The position numbers were made by a program, and so were the translations under genes. This document shows, piece by piece, positions 10,159 to 21,100 of a stretch of DNA of 64,000 bases; the stretch's first letter is position 1, and every line of letters starts with the position of its first letter. Source of the stretch: Nicotiana tabacum (taxonomy: Eukaryota > Streptophyta > Magnoliopsida > Solanales > Solanaceae); assembly GCF_000715075.1 (NCBI RefSeq), contig NC_134081.1:70052153-70116152 (forward strand), given 5' to 3'. The notes under the pieces are model-generated. The model was not told the origin of the DNA. It ran no database searches and worked only from the letters and a program-made list of their open reading frames with translations.

Positions 10159-13100
10159 TTAGATGACATGGAATTCTCCGCTTTCATGTACCTGCTTCAC
10201 TTGCTTTTCATATTCATCTTCTTCGTCTTCGTCTTCTACATCTTCTTCGTTCAATTCTTCTTCCTCCTCTTCACCTACCCAGCCAAAACCTCCAGTTGAA
10301 CGGGAAGCTGGAGCAGGGGTCTTTGCCTCTTCCACAATTTTCATGATCATCTCCGCGCTCTGAAGGGAAAAGGTTGGGTTTTCTCTTCTGTAATAAGCAA
10401 GCTGTGCTGCTTCTGTTAATTCCCTAGGCAAATTCTTCAAAAACCACGGGTGGGTTTTGATTTCTTTGATTGTAATTCTCTGCAAAAGAAATGTCCTTAT
10501 TCAGACAAGCAACAATATATTCTAATTCAGACTTGTTTTGGTTGTCTGCTTTCTTTTCTCCGATATTTTTAGATTATCTACACAATTCGATCAAACAAAT
10601 GCAAAGGTGCAAACTTAAATGAGTAGCAAATGATATAAACAGAGAGATCATATAAAGGAGCTGAAAAATATAACCCGATGCCTCATCCGAAGACCCAGGA
10701 AATTTGGTGGGTAAACTGCAAGTGATAACTGCCCTTATAACAAAAGCATCACAGAAGCACAAACATAATGATAAATCCATTTGGATCTATTCTCTTGGAC
10801 TATAGCAGACAACTAACTACTGCAGCTGTTTAAAAGACCAAATGAAGAGTACTGCACTTCAATCCAAAATTAGTTGGGAGTTGACAGACCAAATATTCCT
10901 GCATTTTATCGGATTAAACATCACAAGCAACTGTGACGGTTTCCTGATAGTATAACTCGATATTAATTGAAGGCGTAGAGAACACTGTGCCTTAACGAGA
11001 ACCATGGAACATCCAATTTACATATCCTCTAAAGTAGCACTATCAAAGTCACTACCAGGTTGGTGGGATTAGCAAGAATGACTATTAAGTTCCATTGCAG
11101 CAAAAAAGACAGCTTTAATAGATGTTTAGGTTATCCTCAAAGACTGATTGATATTTGGATAAGTTACTGCTTCAAAAATATCATTTGATGTCATATTACA
11201 GTTGAAGGATTTGACTAGATTGTCACATTGATGACCTCACTGGAGGCCATCCGTCAAATGCACATGCTGGACATAAGATGAAGAGGGTGCAAAAACGTGA
11301 ATGCACAAACACCCATTGAAATGATGAATTAAATAAATTACACCTGCACCAGAGCGTTAGCCCTCAAGTCTACCCAAGCTCAGAAGCAATTCAAGCAAAC
11401 CTTTATTAGGACAGATAACCGAGAGAGGGAGAGAGAGCATACTCTTGCTGGATTGGCAACAAATATGCGAGAGAGAAGGTGCCTACAGTCCTGTGATATG
11501 TGAACATAGTCGGGAATCTTATACTGCACAGACATTATTCGCTGTATAGAAAACACGAGCAGAAATTAAACAGGTGAAAACCAATTCTATCATTTACTAG
11601 ACTAAAGCTCGAAAGGCCTTTAATTTATGAAAACTTAAAGAAGAACTCACTTGGATTGTTTTCCGGAAGTTCTTTGGATCCTCCTGGTCTTCAAAAGGGT
11701 ACGCACCAACCAGCATTACATAAAGTGTCACTCCACATGACCAAACATCAGCCAGCTGAAACAATCACAACCACAAGTTAACAGTTAAATCGCTCTTTAG
11801 GGAAAGACGGGAGCGCACAAAGCGGAGGAATTAATTGTGGAATCATCACCAGAAAAATTAACAGGTCTTATTGCCGCCACTTACAATGCTTTCCAGATTA
11901 CTTATAATTTAAAAAAGACCAGAAGCAACATGTTGCTCCTACTGTCACAAAGACAGCTATGGTTTCATGAATGCCAGAGAATCAATAGAGTGTTGCCACT
12001 CTAACAAATGTAAAAGTTAATACAAGCAATTACAGATGTACCTTGCCGTCATATTCTCTTCTAGATAGAACTTCGGGAGCAATATAAGCGGGAGTTCCAA
12101 CAGTTGATTTTGGCCTCGAATGCAGCAGAGACGACTGTGATTGGAAGAAGAAAAATTTGTGCATATTAGCCTTTTCTTCTTCTTCTTTCCCCCCTGTATT
12201 TTTTTGGGCTTGAGGGGGGATGGGTGGGTAGGGAGGGGGAGCATATAAATGTTCTTAAATCACCCGAACATCATCAGACCTTTGAGTATCCAAAATCACA
12301 AATCTTCAAGCGTGGTGCTGGACTGCCATCCAGTAGAGTATTCTCCAGTTTTAAATCTCGATGACATATTTGCTGCAGAACAAAAACAAGTTTCAAGGAA
12401 ACAAATCCTTTAGTTGAAAAAGGCAGATTTGCAACAAGCAAAGAAAAAGCACATGGATAAAGGGTACATTCACAAGATGCATCAAAACTTACAGTCATGT
12501 GCATTTATTACAAGTCAAAAACTTTTTCGACTAAAAAGTTGCTCACCATGTTGTGACAGTAGCAGACTCCTGAAATAAGCTGCTGGAAGAAATATCTAGC
12601 CTGAAAATGTCAGCAGAAGAAACCAATGAACAAAAGCATATCAAGGCAGGATAGAAAGGCCTTTAAATTCGCAGGTTTGAACCAAAGGCCTCCTTTACAA
12701 TGTTTTTTATCCTTCATATGTTTGGTCTACGGGAGAATTGGCTATAGGCAGTTAAAAAAGATATAATTATACCTCATCTTCACTGAACCTTCCGGCATTG
12801 CAAATGCGCTCAAACAGCTCTCCACCAGCTGCATATTCCATTACAATAGCAAGATGAGTGGGGGTTAATACCACCTGCAACTCAGAAACAATAACGCAAT
12901 AGTTAGATTAGCTATGTCCTTAACAGTTTCCTGCCATTTTCAAAGCTAATCACCATTAAAGCAACTAGTGTGATGGGAAATAAAGATATATACTTGCCTC
13001 CTTGAACCGAATTATGTTTGGATGTCGAAGCGATTTATGATTTATGATCTCCCTTGCTACATTCTCATCAATCTACAGTCAGAAAAACCACCTCAAATCT

Positions 13101-13694
13101 ATTAAATTATAGAGGATCATAATATAAAACATATTCCTGCGCTGCAGCAATACAAGATCACAACAAACTGGAGAGAGTAATGGGCCTGCTTAATCACAAT
13201 TGTATAAATGATTTTTAGAAATATCCATAAATCATACTTCCTCTTGCCAAATTTATATGACACTCTTTCATTTCAGATGTCCTATAACATTTGACAACAT
13301 ATCATTTCTATACCATTCAAATATCTTTCAAGAATTCAGATTAATCATACCATTCAAATTTTAAAGATATAATGCCTTCTCTATCAAACTACCTTCTCAA
13401 CCATTATCTTAATATTTTCTTCCAATATAACTAATCTCAATATAAGTCAAAATTAACATCTAAAACTCCGTGTACAATCAACAGGCAGTACAGTACTAAT
13501 TAGAAATGAGAACTCAACAGAAGTTTGGTTTAAATAGAAGATTTGATGATAGAAGAAAAATAGATTATGCAAACCTTGTGTCCCCTCTCGATATATTTCA
13601 TAGCCACCAGCTCTTTTGTCTGCTTGTGCCTCATGAGCCTTGCCACTCCAAAATTCCCAGACCCTATTTCTTTCACCAGCTCGTAATTCTCCAT
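10159..13694 (-). CDS. OSAK: SnRK2 protein kinase, OSAK-like, nine exons
   Basis: A plant SNF1-related Ser/Thr kinase of 353 aa. Exons read by hand: 13575-13694, 12998-13072, 12773-12874, 12547-12600, 12280-12372, 12042-12134, 11651-11755, 11443-11541, 10159-10479; all introns are phase 0. Seen: Gly loop GSGNFG (11-16), Lys33, Glu48, HRDLKLEN (121-128), DFG (143-145), activation loop with Ser154 and Ser158, APE (167-169), an SnRK2 box (about 260-302) and an acidic tail (317-338) ending HESGEFHVI. Ser154 and Ser158 are the residues phosphorylated in tobacco OSAK, and the numbering matches exactly. Known family role: hyperosmotic and salt response. The acidic Glu-rich tail and overall similarity suggest the ABA-independent subclass 1 (inference). 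All catalytic residues are present and no stop interrupts it, so it is probably functional. The intron at 12875-12997 is bounded differently; see the separate entry. Confidence 0.95.
12998..13072 (-). other. SnRK2 exon 2, followed by an apparent GC donor
   Basis: Exon 2 codes for IDENVAREI...RFKE. The exon 3 sequence that must join in frame begins [14 protein letters not shown]. The only joint giving the conserved protein cuts after GAG at 12998, leaving GCAAGT (12997 down to 12992) as donor and TTGCAG as acceptor (12880 down to 12875). The nearby GT (12993-12992) would add five bases and break the frame. AG|GCAAGT is the classical consensus for GC-AG introns. Confidence 0.85.
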
Positions 13695-14155
13695 CTTTTA
13701 ATCCTTTAAAAAAATACTTCTCGATATAAATAAAACCCGGAAACCAAAACCACAGAACTCCCAAATTGAGCTTCAATTCATGCGTTTCAGTTCAATTATA
13801 AATTGGGAAAGTGGGTCTTAAATTTGACGGTCAAAGGAACAATATTAAGAAGATTCTCACAAAATCCCAATTCACAATAACCTTCAATTAAACACCTTCA
13901 AGCTCAATTACAAAATCAGAAAAGGGTATTTGGCAAATTTGTGTGTTTCATGAAATTAGGGTTTTTGAATAAAAATGTTGAAAAGGGGGGATTTTTTTTT
14001 TGAAGGGCTTAAGAGCAATTGAGGTGGAATTGTTGTTGAATATAGGGAGCTAGCTATTGTAATTAGTGAAATTTAAAAGAAAAGGAAGGACTAAGAAGAC
14101 ACTAACGAGGGGTGGAGGGTGAGTGTATGGATATATATATATATATATATATAGG
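13695..14155 (-). promoter_or_regulatory. SnRK2 5' UTR and proximal promoter with (TA)n tract
   Basis: Upstream of the ATG (13694, minus strand) are about 435 nt of pyrimidine-rich leader sequence. Then comes an uninterrupted alternating TA tract at 14131-14153 that could serve as the TATA element. No other core signal was identified. The foldback element begins immediately beyond it at 14156, so little original promoter remains between them. An intron in the 5' UTR cannot be excluded. Confidence 0.45.
14131..14153. repeat. (AT)n microsatellite at the SnRK2 promoter
   Basis: A 23-bp pure AT/TA run between the kinase leader and the foldback element. Length variation here is likely and could affect promoter spacing (inference). 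Confidence 0.8.
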
Positions 14156-15524
14156 CCAATATTGTCCCTATGTTTGAGGGTAGATCTATTTTGTTCATTC
14201 AAATATAACCATGAACATATTTAGTCCCTTAAGTATACTAAAGTGGAGCACCTTTAGTCTCACTGACACAATGTGTTCAAAAACTAACGGTGTTACCCAA
14301 CTCTAATTCACGAAGAAAATCTTCTGCTCTGAAGCAAAACGTTTTCTCTTCTTTTATTGGATAACGCAAATTATCACTTTAATTACTCATTTTTAGATAA
14401 TGTCTTCTAAAATTTTGACCTTGAAAATATCCCCTTATGTGCCAGTTTTCAATGAAAAAATGACGTTGTATAGCCGCTGCAAAAATAATAACCGAAAATG
14501 TATAAAATTTGCATATATATACATTTAAAAATTTCGGTTGATTTTTTCAAAAAGAAAAGTTAAAATTTGAAAAATAGAGCTGTTAGGATCACTTCTACGC
14601 ATATTATTGAAGCAAACGTAAATAGTTTCTGACACGGGTTGAAAGTGATAATACAACCTGGTTATTCGTTTGCTTCAATAATATGCCTAGAAGTGATCCT
14701 CGCAGCTCTATTTTTTTCAAATTTTAACTATTCTTTTTGGAAAACTCAATTGAAAATTTTAAATGTATATATATACAAAAAAATATACAAATGTTATACA
14801 TTTTTTCGGCTATTATTTTTACAGCGGCTATACAGTGTCATTTTCTCATTGAAAACTGGCACAAAAGGGAATATTTTCAAGGTCAAAATTTTAGAAGACA
14901 TTATCTAAAAATGAGGAAAAGTTATAATTTGCGTTATCCAATAAAAGGAGAGGAAATATTTAGCTTCAGAGTAGAAGATTTGCTTCATGAATCAGAGTTG
15001 GGTAACACCGTTAGTTTTTGAACATATTGTGTTAGTGAGACTAAAGACCCGTTTGGCCATAGATTTTGTCAAAATAAACTTGGGTTTTATTTGGCAAACA
15101 CATGTTTGGCCATAGATTTTGCTTATATTTTGGCCAAATTCCAAGTCCCAAATCCCAAATCTCAAAACCAGCTCAATAGCTGGTTTTGGGCCAAAATATC
15201 ACTATTATATTTTTTAAAAATTGTCCCAAGCTTTTATATTTTATAAAACAGCCCACCATTTATTATTTTGTAACGATGTTGCTTCGTCTTCTCGGTCATC
15301 TGATAGTGTATCATGTAGTTCATTATAAAAATGATAATTTTCTATCAAATTTATTTATGTTCAAGACTATGGTTTGCGATAATATAATGAATGTTATTGA
15401 TAATGGTACTGTTGGGTATTGATAAAGGTGCTCCACTTTAGCATACTTAAAGGGACTAAATATGCTCAGGGTTATATTTGAGGGACCAAAATAGACCTAC
15501 CCTCAAAGATAAGGGACAATATTG
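14156..15524. mobile_element. Long foldback (inverted-repeat) element
   Basis: The left arm (14156-14618, 463 bp) starts CCAATATTGTCCC. The right arm (14667-15524) ends GGGACAATATTGG and is its reverse complement along its length, allowing for scattered changes. A 48-bp loop (14619-14666) separates them. The right arm is split by a 376-bp insertion at 15047-15422. No long reading frame with a known domain is present, so the element is non-autonomous. Transcription through it would give a hairpin RNA of about 460 bp. No target duplication could be fixed because Gypsy-1 begins at 15533. Confidence 0.85.
15047..15422. mobile_element. Insertion inside the foldback right arm
   Basis: Comparison with the left arm shows extra sequence between actaaag and ggtgctccac. 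TAAAG is present at 15042-15046 and 15423-15427, a plausible 5-bp target duplication. The insert begins ACCCGTTTGGCCATAG and repeats TTTGGCCATAGATTTTG about 60 bp later. It has no obvious inverted ends, and its class is unresolved. Confidence 0.6.
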
Positions 15525-16146
15525 GTAAAAAATATCACGACCCAAAATCTCCCTCCGTGAATCGTTGTGACGACACCTAGTCTCTACGACTAGGTAAGCC
15601 TAACACTTGCGGAAATGAAATGAAAAACATGAAAATTAACAATAACAGTAACAAATATTTTAACAAGCAATTGAGAAGCAGCTCGGCATATACAATAATC
15701 AACTTTCGAAATATACATGACACTCCCAAGACCCGGAACACCGTAAGTCACAAGCTTCTACGAAGTTCTAACTGTTCTATACATCAGTGTCTATAGAAAT
15801 AATAGAAGAATCAACATAGGGGATAGATGGGGACTTCGAGGATCTGCGGGCGCGGGCAGATGTACCTTGAAGTTCTCCGAAAACAGCAGCGACTGCAACT
15901 AAGGACGAGGCAGGTAAAAGGAACCTGGATCTGCACATGAAAAATATATGCAGGAAAGGGCGTGAGTACACCACAATGGTACCCAGTAAGTGCCAAGCCT
16001 AACCTCGGTCGAGTAGTGGCGAGGTTAGGTCAAGGCCCTACTGGTATATAATAAATAAGTAGGAGAGTATAACAATATAATAAGAGACTGGAATTTAAAC
16101 AAGGATAACATAGCAAAGTAGCAACGCAAAACACAGGGATAAAATG

Positions 16147-16385
16147 CAGGGGATCTCCCGAGATACCATCTCATAGTCCCAAAATAAAAGTACAAGGAGA
16201 TCTCCCGAGGTACCGCCTCGTAGTCTTAAAAGTAAATATGCAGGGAGAACTCCCGAGGAACCGCCTCGTAGTCTCAAAAGTAAATGTACAAGGAGATCTC
16301 CCGAGGACCCGCCTCGTAGTCTCAAAAGTAAATATGCAGGGGGGATCTCCCGGGATACCGTCCCGTAATCCCAAAGTAAATACGG
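16147..16385. repeat. Five 48-bp tandem units in the Gypsy-1 3' LTR
   Basis: The core CTCCCGAGGTACCGCCTCG recurs with spacing 47, 48, 48 and 49 bp, joined by TAGTCTCAAAAGTAAAT. The unit contains an inverted CGAGG/CCTCG pair. The same array is at 23863-24095. Gypsy-2 LTRs have one unit only (about 34078 and 42144). Confidence 0.9.
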
Positions 16386-17243
16386 AGCTCAAATAAATGA
16401 ATATAACAGTTAGAGCAAGAAAACCTATAATTTAGACTAAGTACAAGTCAAGAAAGAAGCGGAATTTACTAAACATGCTGCAAAGAGTTTAAATAGGCAA
16501 TTAGGACACATAGACATGCTATTCTAGGCTAACAGGATAACTACACATGCTAGTATACTCAGATAAGATGAAAACAGGGTATTACTTGGTAAAAATCAGG
16601 TTTTCCACAAATATCCCGTGTACGCACTCGTCACCTCGCGTACATGGTGCTCACATACCATAACAACACCAAATCCTAATGGGATTTTTTCCACACAAGG
16701 TTAGGCAAGCCACTTACCTCGAACTAAGCTCAATCAATCGGTAACAATGCCTTTTCCACGAATATTCGGCTTCGAATGGCCCAAATCTAGCCAAAATCAA
16801 TTACATACGATAAATACAACTTTAAGAAATCAATCTAATTAATGAAATCAAAGCTAAAGCAAGAAATTAGAAAATCACCCCAAAAAGTCTCCCCGGGCCC
16901 ATATCTCAAAATCGGGTAAAAGTCACAAAATATGAACACCCATTCACTCATGAGTTCACTCATACAAAATTATTCAAATCCGATACCAAAATCTCGATCA
17001 AAATTCCAAAATTCGGCCTAAGAACTTTTCTCAACTTTTCCCCAATTTTTCAACAAAAAATCCGAATTTTAATGGAGAAGACAACTATAGATTAATGGAA
17101 TACAACCAAAAATGAGTTAGGAATCATTACCCCAAAGCTTCCTCTAAAAATCCCTCGAAACATCGCCAAATCTTGAGCTCTCAAGTCCAAAAATGAAGAA
17201 CCAAATCAAACCCTCACACATAGCCCTTTTTCTGCCAGAGATC

Positions 17244-17451
17244 TCGCTTCTGCGAGCCTTCAACTGCATCTGCGGAAATACCATCGCAGGTGCGAAAGTC
17301 ACTTAAGGGGAACTAGGTCCGCATCTGCGGACCCGCACCTGCTCTCCTCTTCCGCTTCTGTGTGTCCGCTTTTGCGGATCTATCGCCGCACGTGCGGCCC
17401 CAACTTAACAGTGCCAAAACCGTTTATGCGGCCCAAAGTGCGCAGGTGTGA
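17244..17451. repeat. CGCA-nn-TGCG word array, Gypsy-1 3' LTR
   Basis: About ten words such as TCGCTTCTGCGA, TCGCAGGTGCGA, CCGCATCTGCGG and CCGCACGTGCGG in 208 bp. Most are near-palindromes rich in CG. The array begins 695 nt from the LTR's sense 5' end (18146). Confidence 0.8.
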
Positions 17452-18146
17452 TTATTCCAGATGCATCAGCTTCAACAATTGCATAAGTCCCAAACTCAAT
17501 CCGTTAAGCATTTTAAACACACCCGAGGCCCCCGGGACCTCAACCAAACAAACCAACCAGTCCTAAAACACCATACAGACTTAGTCGAGCCCTTAAACTA
17601 TATCAAACAACATCAAACAATGCTAAAATCACTTATCATCCTCCGATTCAAACTTAAAGAACTTGAAACTTCCAAATTCGACAATCGATGTCGAAACCAA
17701 CCAAACCACGTCCGAGTGACCCCAAATTTTGCACACAAGTCATATTCAACCCTACAGACCTACTCCAACTTCTGGAATTGGGACCCGACCCCGATATCAA
17801 AAATTCCACTACCGGTCAAAATTCTCATAACTTCGACTTTCGCCATTTCAAGCCTAAATGAGCTACAGACCTCCAAAACACTATCCGGACACGCCCCTAA
17901 GCCCAAAATCACTTAATGGAGCTAACGGAACCGACGAAACTCTATTCCGGAGTCGTCTTCACACAGTTCCGACTACGGTCCAAATCCTACGGCTTAAACC
18001 TCCATTTAGGGACTAAGTGTCCCAAAATACTCCAAAATCAAAACGAACCCTCCCGGCAAGTCACAATAGCAGAAATAGATACGGGGGAAAATAGTTAATA
18101 GGGGAGCAGGTATATAACTCTCAAGATGACCGGCTGGGTCGTCACA

Positions 18147-18160
18147 TCCTCCTTCTCTTA
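18147..18160 (-). other. Gypsy-1 polypurine tract
   Basis: On the minus strand AAGAGAAGGAGGA abuts the 3' LTR (TGTGACGACCC). This is the usual plus-strand primer position. The original stop of the polyprotein appears to lie at the start of this tract. Confidence 0.85.
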
Positions 18161-18166
18161 AAACAA

Positions 18167-21100
18167 TCATTCTTCCTCGAACGAGTTTAGAGACATACCT
18201 GAAGCTGTGAAAAGATGAGGATAACGATTGTGCATATCGTGCTCGGTCTCCCAAGTCGCCTCCTCGACCGGCTGACCCCTCCACTGAACCTTTACTGAAG
18301 CAATGTTTTTTGACCTTAGCTTTCTGACTTGCCTGTCCAAAATAGCTACTGGCTCCTCAACATAAGATAGATCCTTGTCCAACTGGACTGAGCTGAAATC
18401 CAATACATGAGCCAGATCACCGTGATACTTCCGGAGCATAGAAACGTGGAATACCGGATGGACTCATGCTAGACTGGGAGGTAAGGCAATCTCATAAGCA
18501 ACCTCCCCAACACACCTCAATACCTCAAAAGGACCAATGTTCCTTGGGCTCAGCTTGCCCTTCTTTCCGAACCTCATAACGCCCTTCATAGGCGATACCC
18601 GAAGCAAGACCCGCTCTCCAACCATGAATGCTACATCGCAAACCCTCTGGTCTGCATAACTCTTCTATCTGGACTGGGCTATGCGAAGTCGATCCTGAAT
18701 CACCTTCACCTTATCCAAGGCATCCTGGACCAAGTCTGTACCCAATAATCTAGCCTCGCCCGGCTCGAACTAACCCACTGGGGACCGACACCACCTACTA
18801 TATAGAGCCTCATACGGTGCCATCTGGATGCTCGACTGATAACTGTTATTATAGGCAAACTCCGCAAGTGGTAAGAACTGATCCCACGACCCTCCAAACT
18901 CCATTACACAAGCACGTAACATATCCTCTAATATCTGAATAGTGCGCTTGGACTGTCCATCCATCTGAGGGTGAAATGTTATGCTCAGCTCCACTCGAGT
19001 ACCCAACTCATGATGTACGGCCCTCCGGAACCGTGATGTAAACTGCGTACCCCGATCAGAGATGATAAATACCGGTACGCCATGAAGCCTGACGATCTCA
19101 CGAATGTAGATTCGAGCCAGCTGTTCGGAAGAATATGTAGTCATCACAGGAATGAAATGAGCTAACTTGGTCAGCCTATTCACAATCACCCAAACCGCAT
19201 CAAACCTCCGCTGAGTCCATGGGAGTCCAACAACGAAATCCATAGTGATCCGCTCCCATTTCCACTCTGGAATCTCTAGCTTTTGAAACAACCCACCCGG
19301 TCGCTGATGCTCATACTTCACCTGCTGGAAATTTAGGTACCGAGCCACATACTCCACTATGTCCTTCTTCATCCTCCTCCACCAGTAATGCTGCCTCAAG
19401 TCATGATACATCTTCACGGCACGCGGATGAATAGAGTACCGCGAGCTATGAGCCTCCTGAAGAATTAACTCGCGCAAACCATCTATGTTAGGCACACATA
19501 GCCTGCCCTGCTTCCTCAATACGCCATCATCCCCAACGGTGACCTCCTTAGCATCACCGTGCTGAACCGTGTCCTTAAGGACAAGCAGATGGGGGTCATC
19601 ATATTGACGCTCACTGATGCGATCATAAAGAGAAGACCGAGAGACCACACAATCCAACACTCGACTCGGCTCAAAAATATCCAATCTCACAAACTGGTTG
19701 GCTAAGGCCTGAATATCCAATGCTAAGGGTCTCCCTACTGCTGGAAGGTATGCTAAACTCCCTAAACTCTCCGCCCGGTGGCTCAAAGCATCGGCCACCA
19801 CATTGGCCTTCCCCGGGGTGGTACAAAATGGTGATATCATAATCCTTAAGTAGCTCCAACTACCTTTGCTGATGCAAATTAAGATCCTTTGCTTGAACAG
19901 ATGCTGCAAACTCCGATGATCAGTGTAAATCTCACAAGGAACACCGTACAAATAGTGGCGCCAAATATTCAGGGCATGAACAATAGTTGCTAACTCAAGG
20001 CCATGTACATGATAGTTCTTCTCATGCACCTTCAGCTGTCTGGACGCGTAAGCAATTATCCTACCGTCCTGCATCAACACCTCGCCAAGACCAATCCGCG
20101 ACGTATCACAATATACAGTATAGGACCCCGAACCAGTAGGCAATACCAAAACTGGGGCTGTAGTCAAAGCTGTCTTGAGCTTTTGAAAGCTCTCCTCACA
20201 CTCCTCTGTCCACCTAAACGGAGCACCCTTCTGAGGTCATCCTGGTCATAGGTGCTGCAATAGATGAGAATCCCTCAACAAAACGACGGTAATACCCCGC
20301 CAACCCAAGAAAACTACGGATCTCTGTAGCTGGTGATGGTCTAGGCCAGCTCTGCATTGCCTCCACCTTCTTCGGATCTACCTTGATCCCATCACTCGAT
20401 ACTACATGACCAAAGAATGCCACTGAGTCTAGCCAAAACTCACACTTCGAAAATTTTGCATACAACCTCTTCTCTCACAGAGTCTGAAGCACAGTCCTCA
20501 GGTGCTGCTCATGTTCCTCCGAGTTCGGGAGTAAACCATAATGTCATCAATAAACATAATAACGAAGGAGTCAAGATAAGGCCGGAATACACTGTGCATG
20601 AAATGTATAAAGGCTGTTGGGGCATTGGTCAACCCAAAAGACATAACAAGAAACTCATAGTGACCATATCGGGTCCTAAAAGCAGTCTTCAGGATATCTG
20701 GCTTCCGAATCTTTAGCTGATGATAGCCTGAACGTAAGTCAATCTTGGAGAACATTCTGGCACCCTGTAACTGATCAAATAAGTCATCAATACGAGGCAA
20801 TGGATACATGTTCTTCACTGTAACTTTGTTCAGCCGGCGATAATCAATACACATATGCATAGAACCATCCTTCTTCTTTACAAACAAGATCGGAGCACCC
20901 CAAGGTGACACACATGGCCGAATGAAGCCCTTATCAAGCAACTCCTACCACTACTCCTTCAACTCCTTCAACTCAGGATAAGCCATATGGTATGGAAGAA
21001 TAGAGATGGGTTGAGTGCCCGGCAATATATCAATGTCGAAATCAATATCTCTGTCGGGCGGCATGCCCGAAAGATCAGCTAGAAACACATCTGGGAAATC

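Larger units (their letters stand above)
15533..18146 (-). repeat. 3' LTR of Gypsy-1
   Basis: 2614 bp. The plus-strand start is TATCACGACCC (TG changed to TA) and the end is GGGTCGTCACA. The sense strand is minus, so its promoter points towards the SnRK2 gene about 1.8 kb away. It contains five 48-bp tandem units (16147-16385) and a CGCA-nn-TGCG word array (17244-17451). Confidence 0.9.

Noticed and set aside
10163..10363. Plus-strand Ser-rich frame
   Set aside because: It is the reverse strand of the SnRK2 acidic tail (GAA/GAG codons read as TTC/CTC), with no own features.
16095..16392. Repeated Leu/Arg/Gly-rich frames in the Gypsy-1 LTR
   Set aside because: They are produced by the 48-bp tandem unit (multiple of three), not by a gene.
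18770..20167. 465-aa frame as an intact host gene
   Set aside because: It is RNase H plus integrase of Gypsy-1, with lost zinc cysteines and catalytic Glu, and lies between the element's LTRs.
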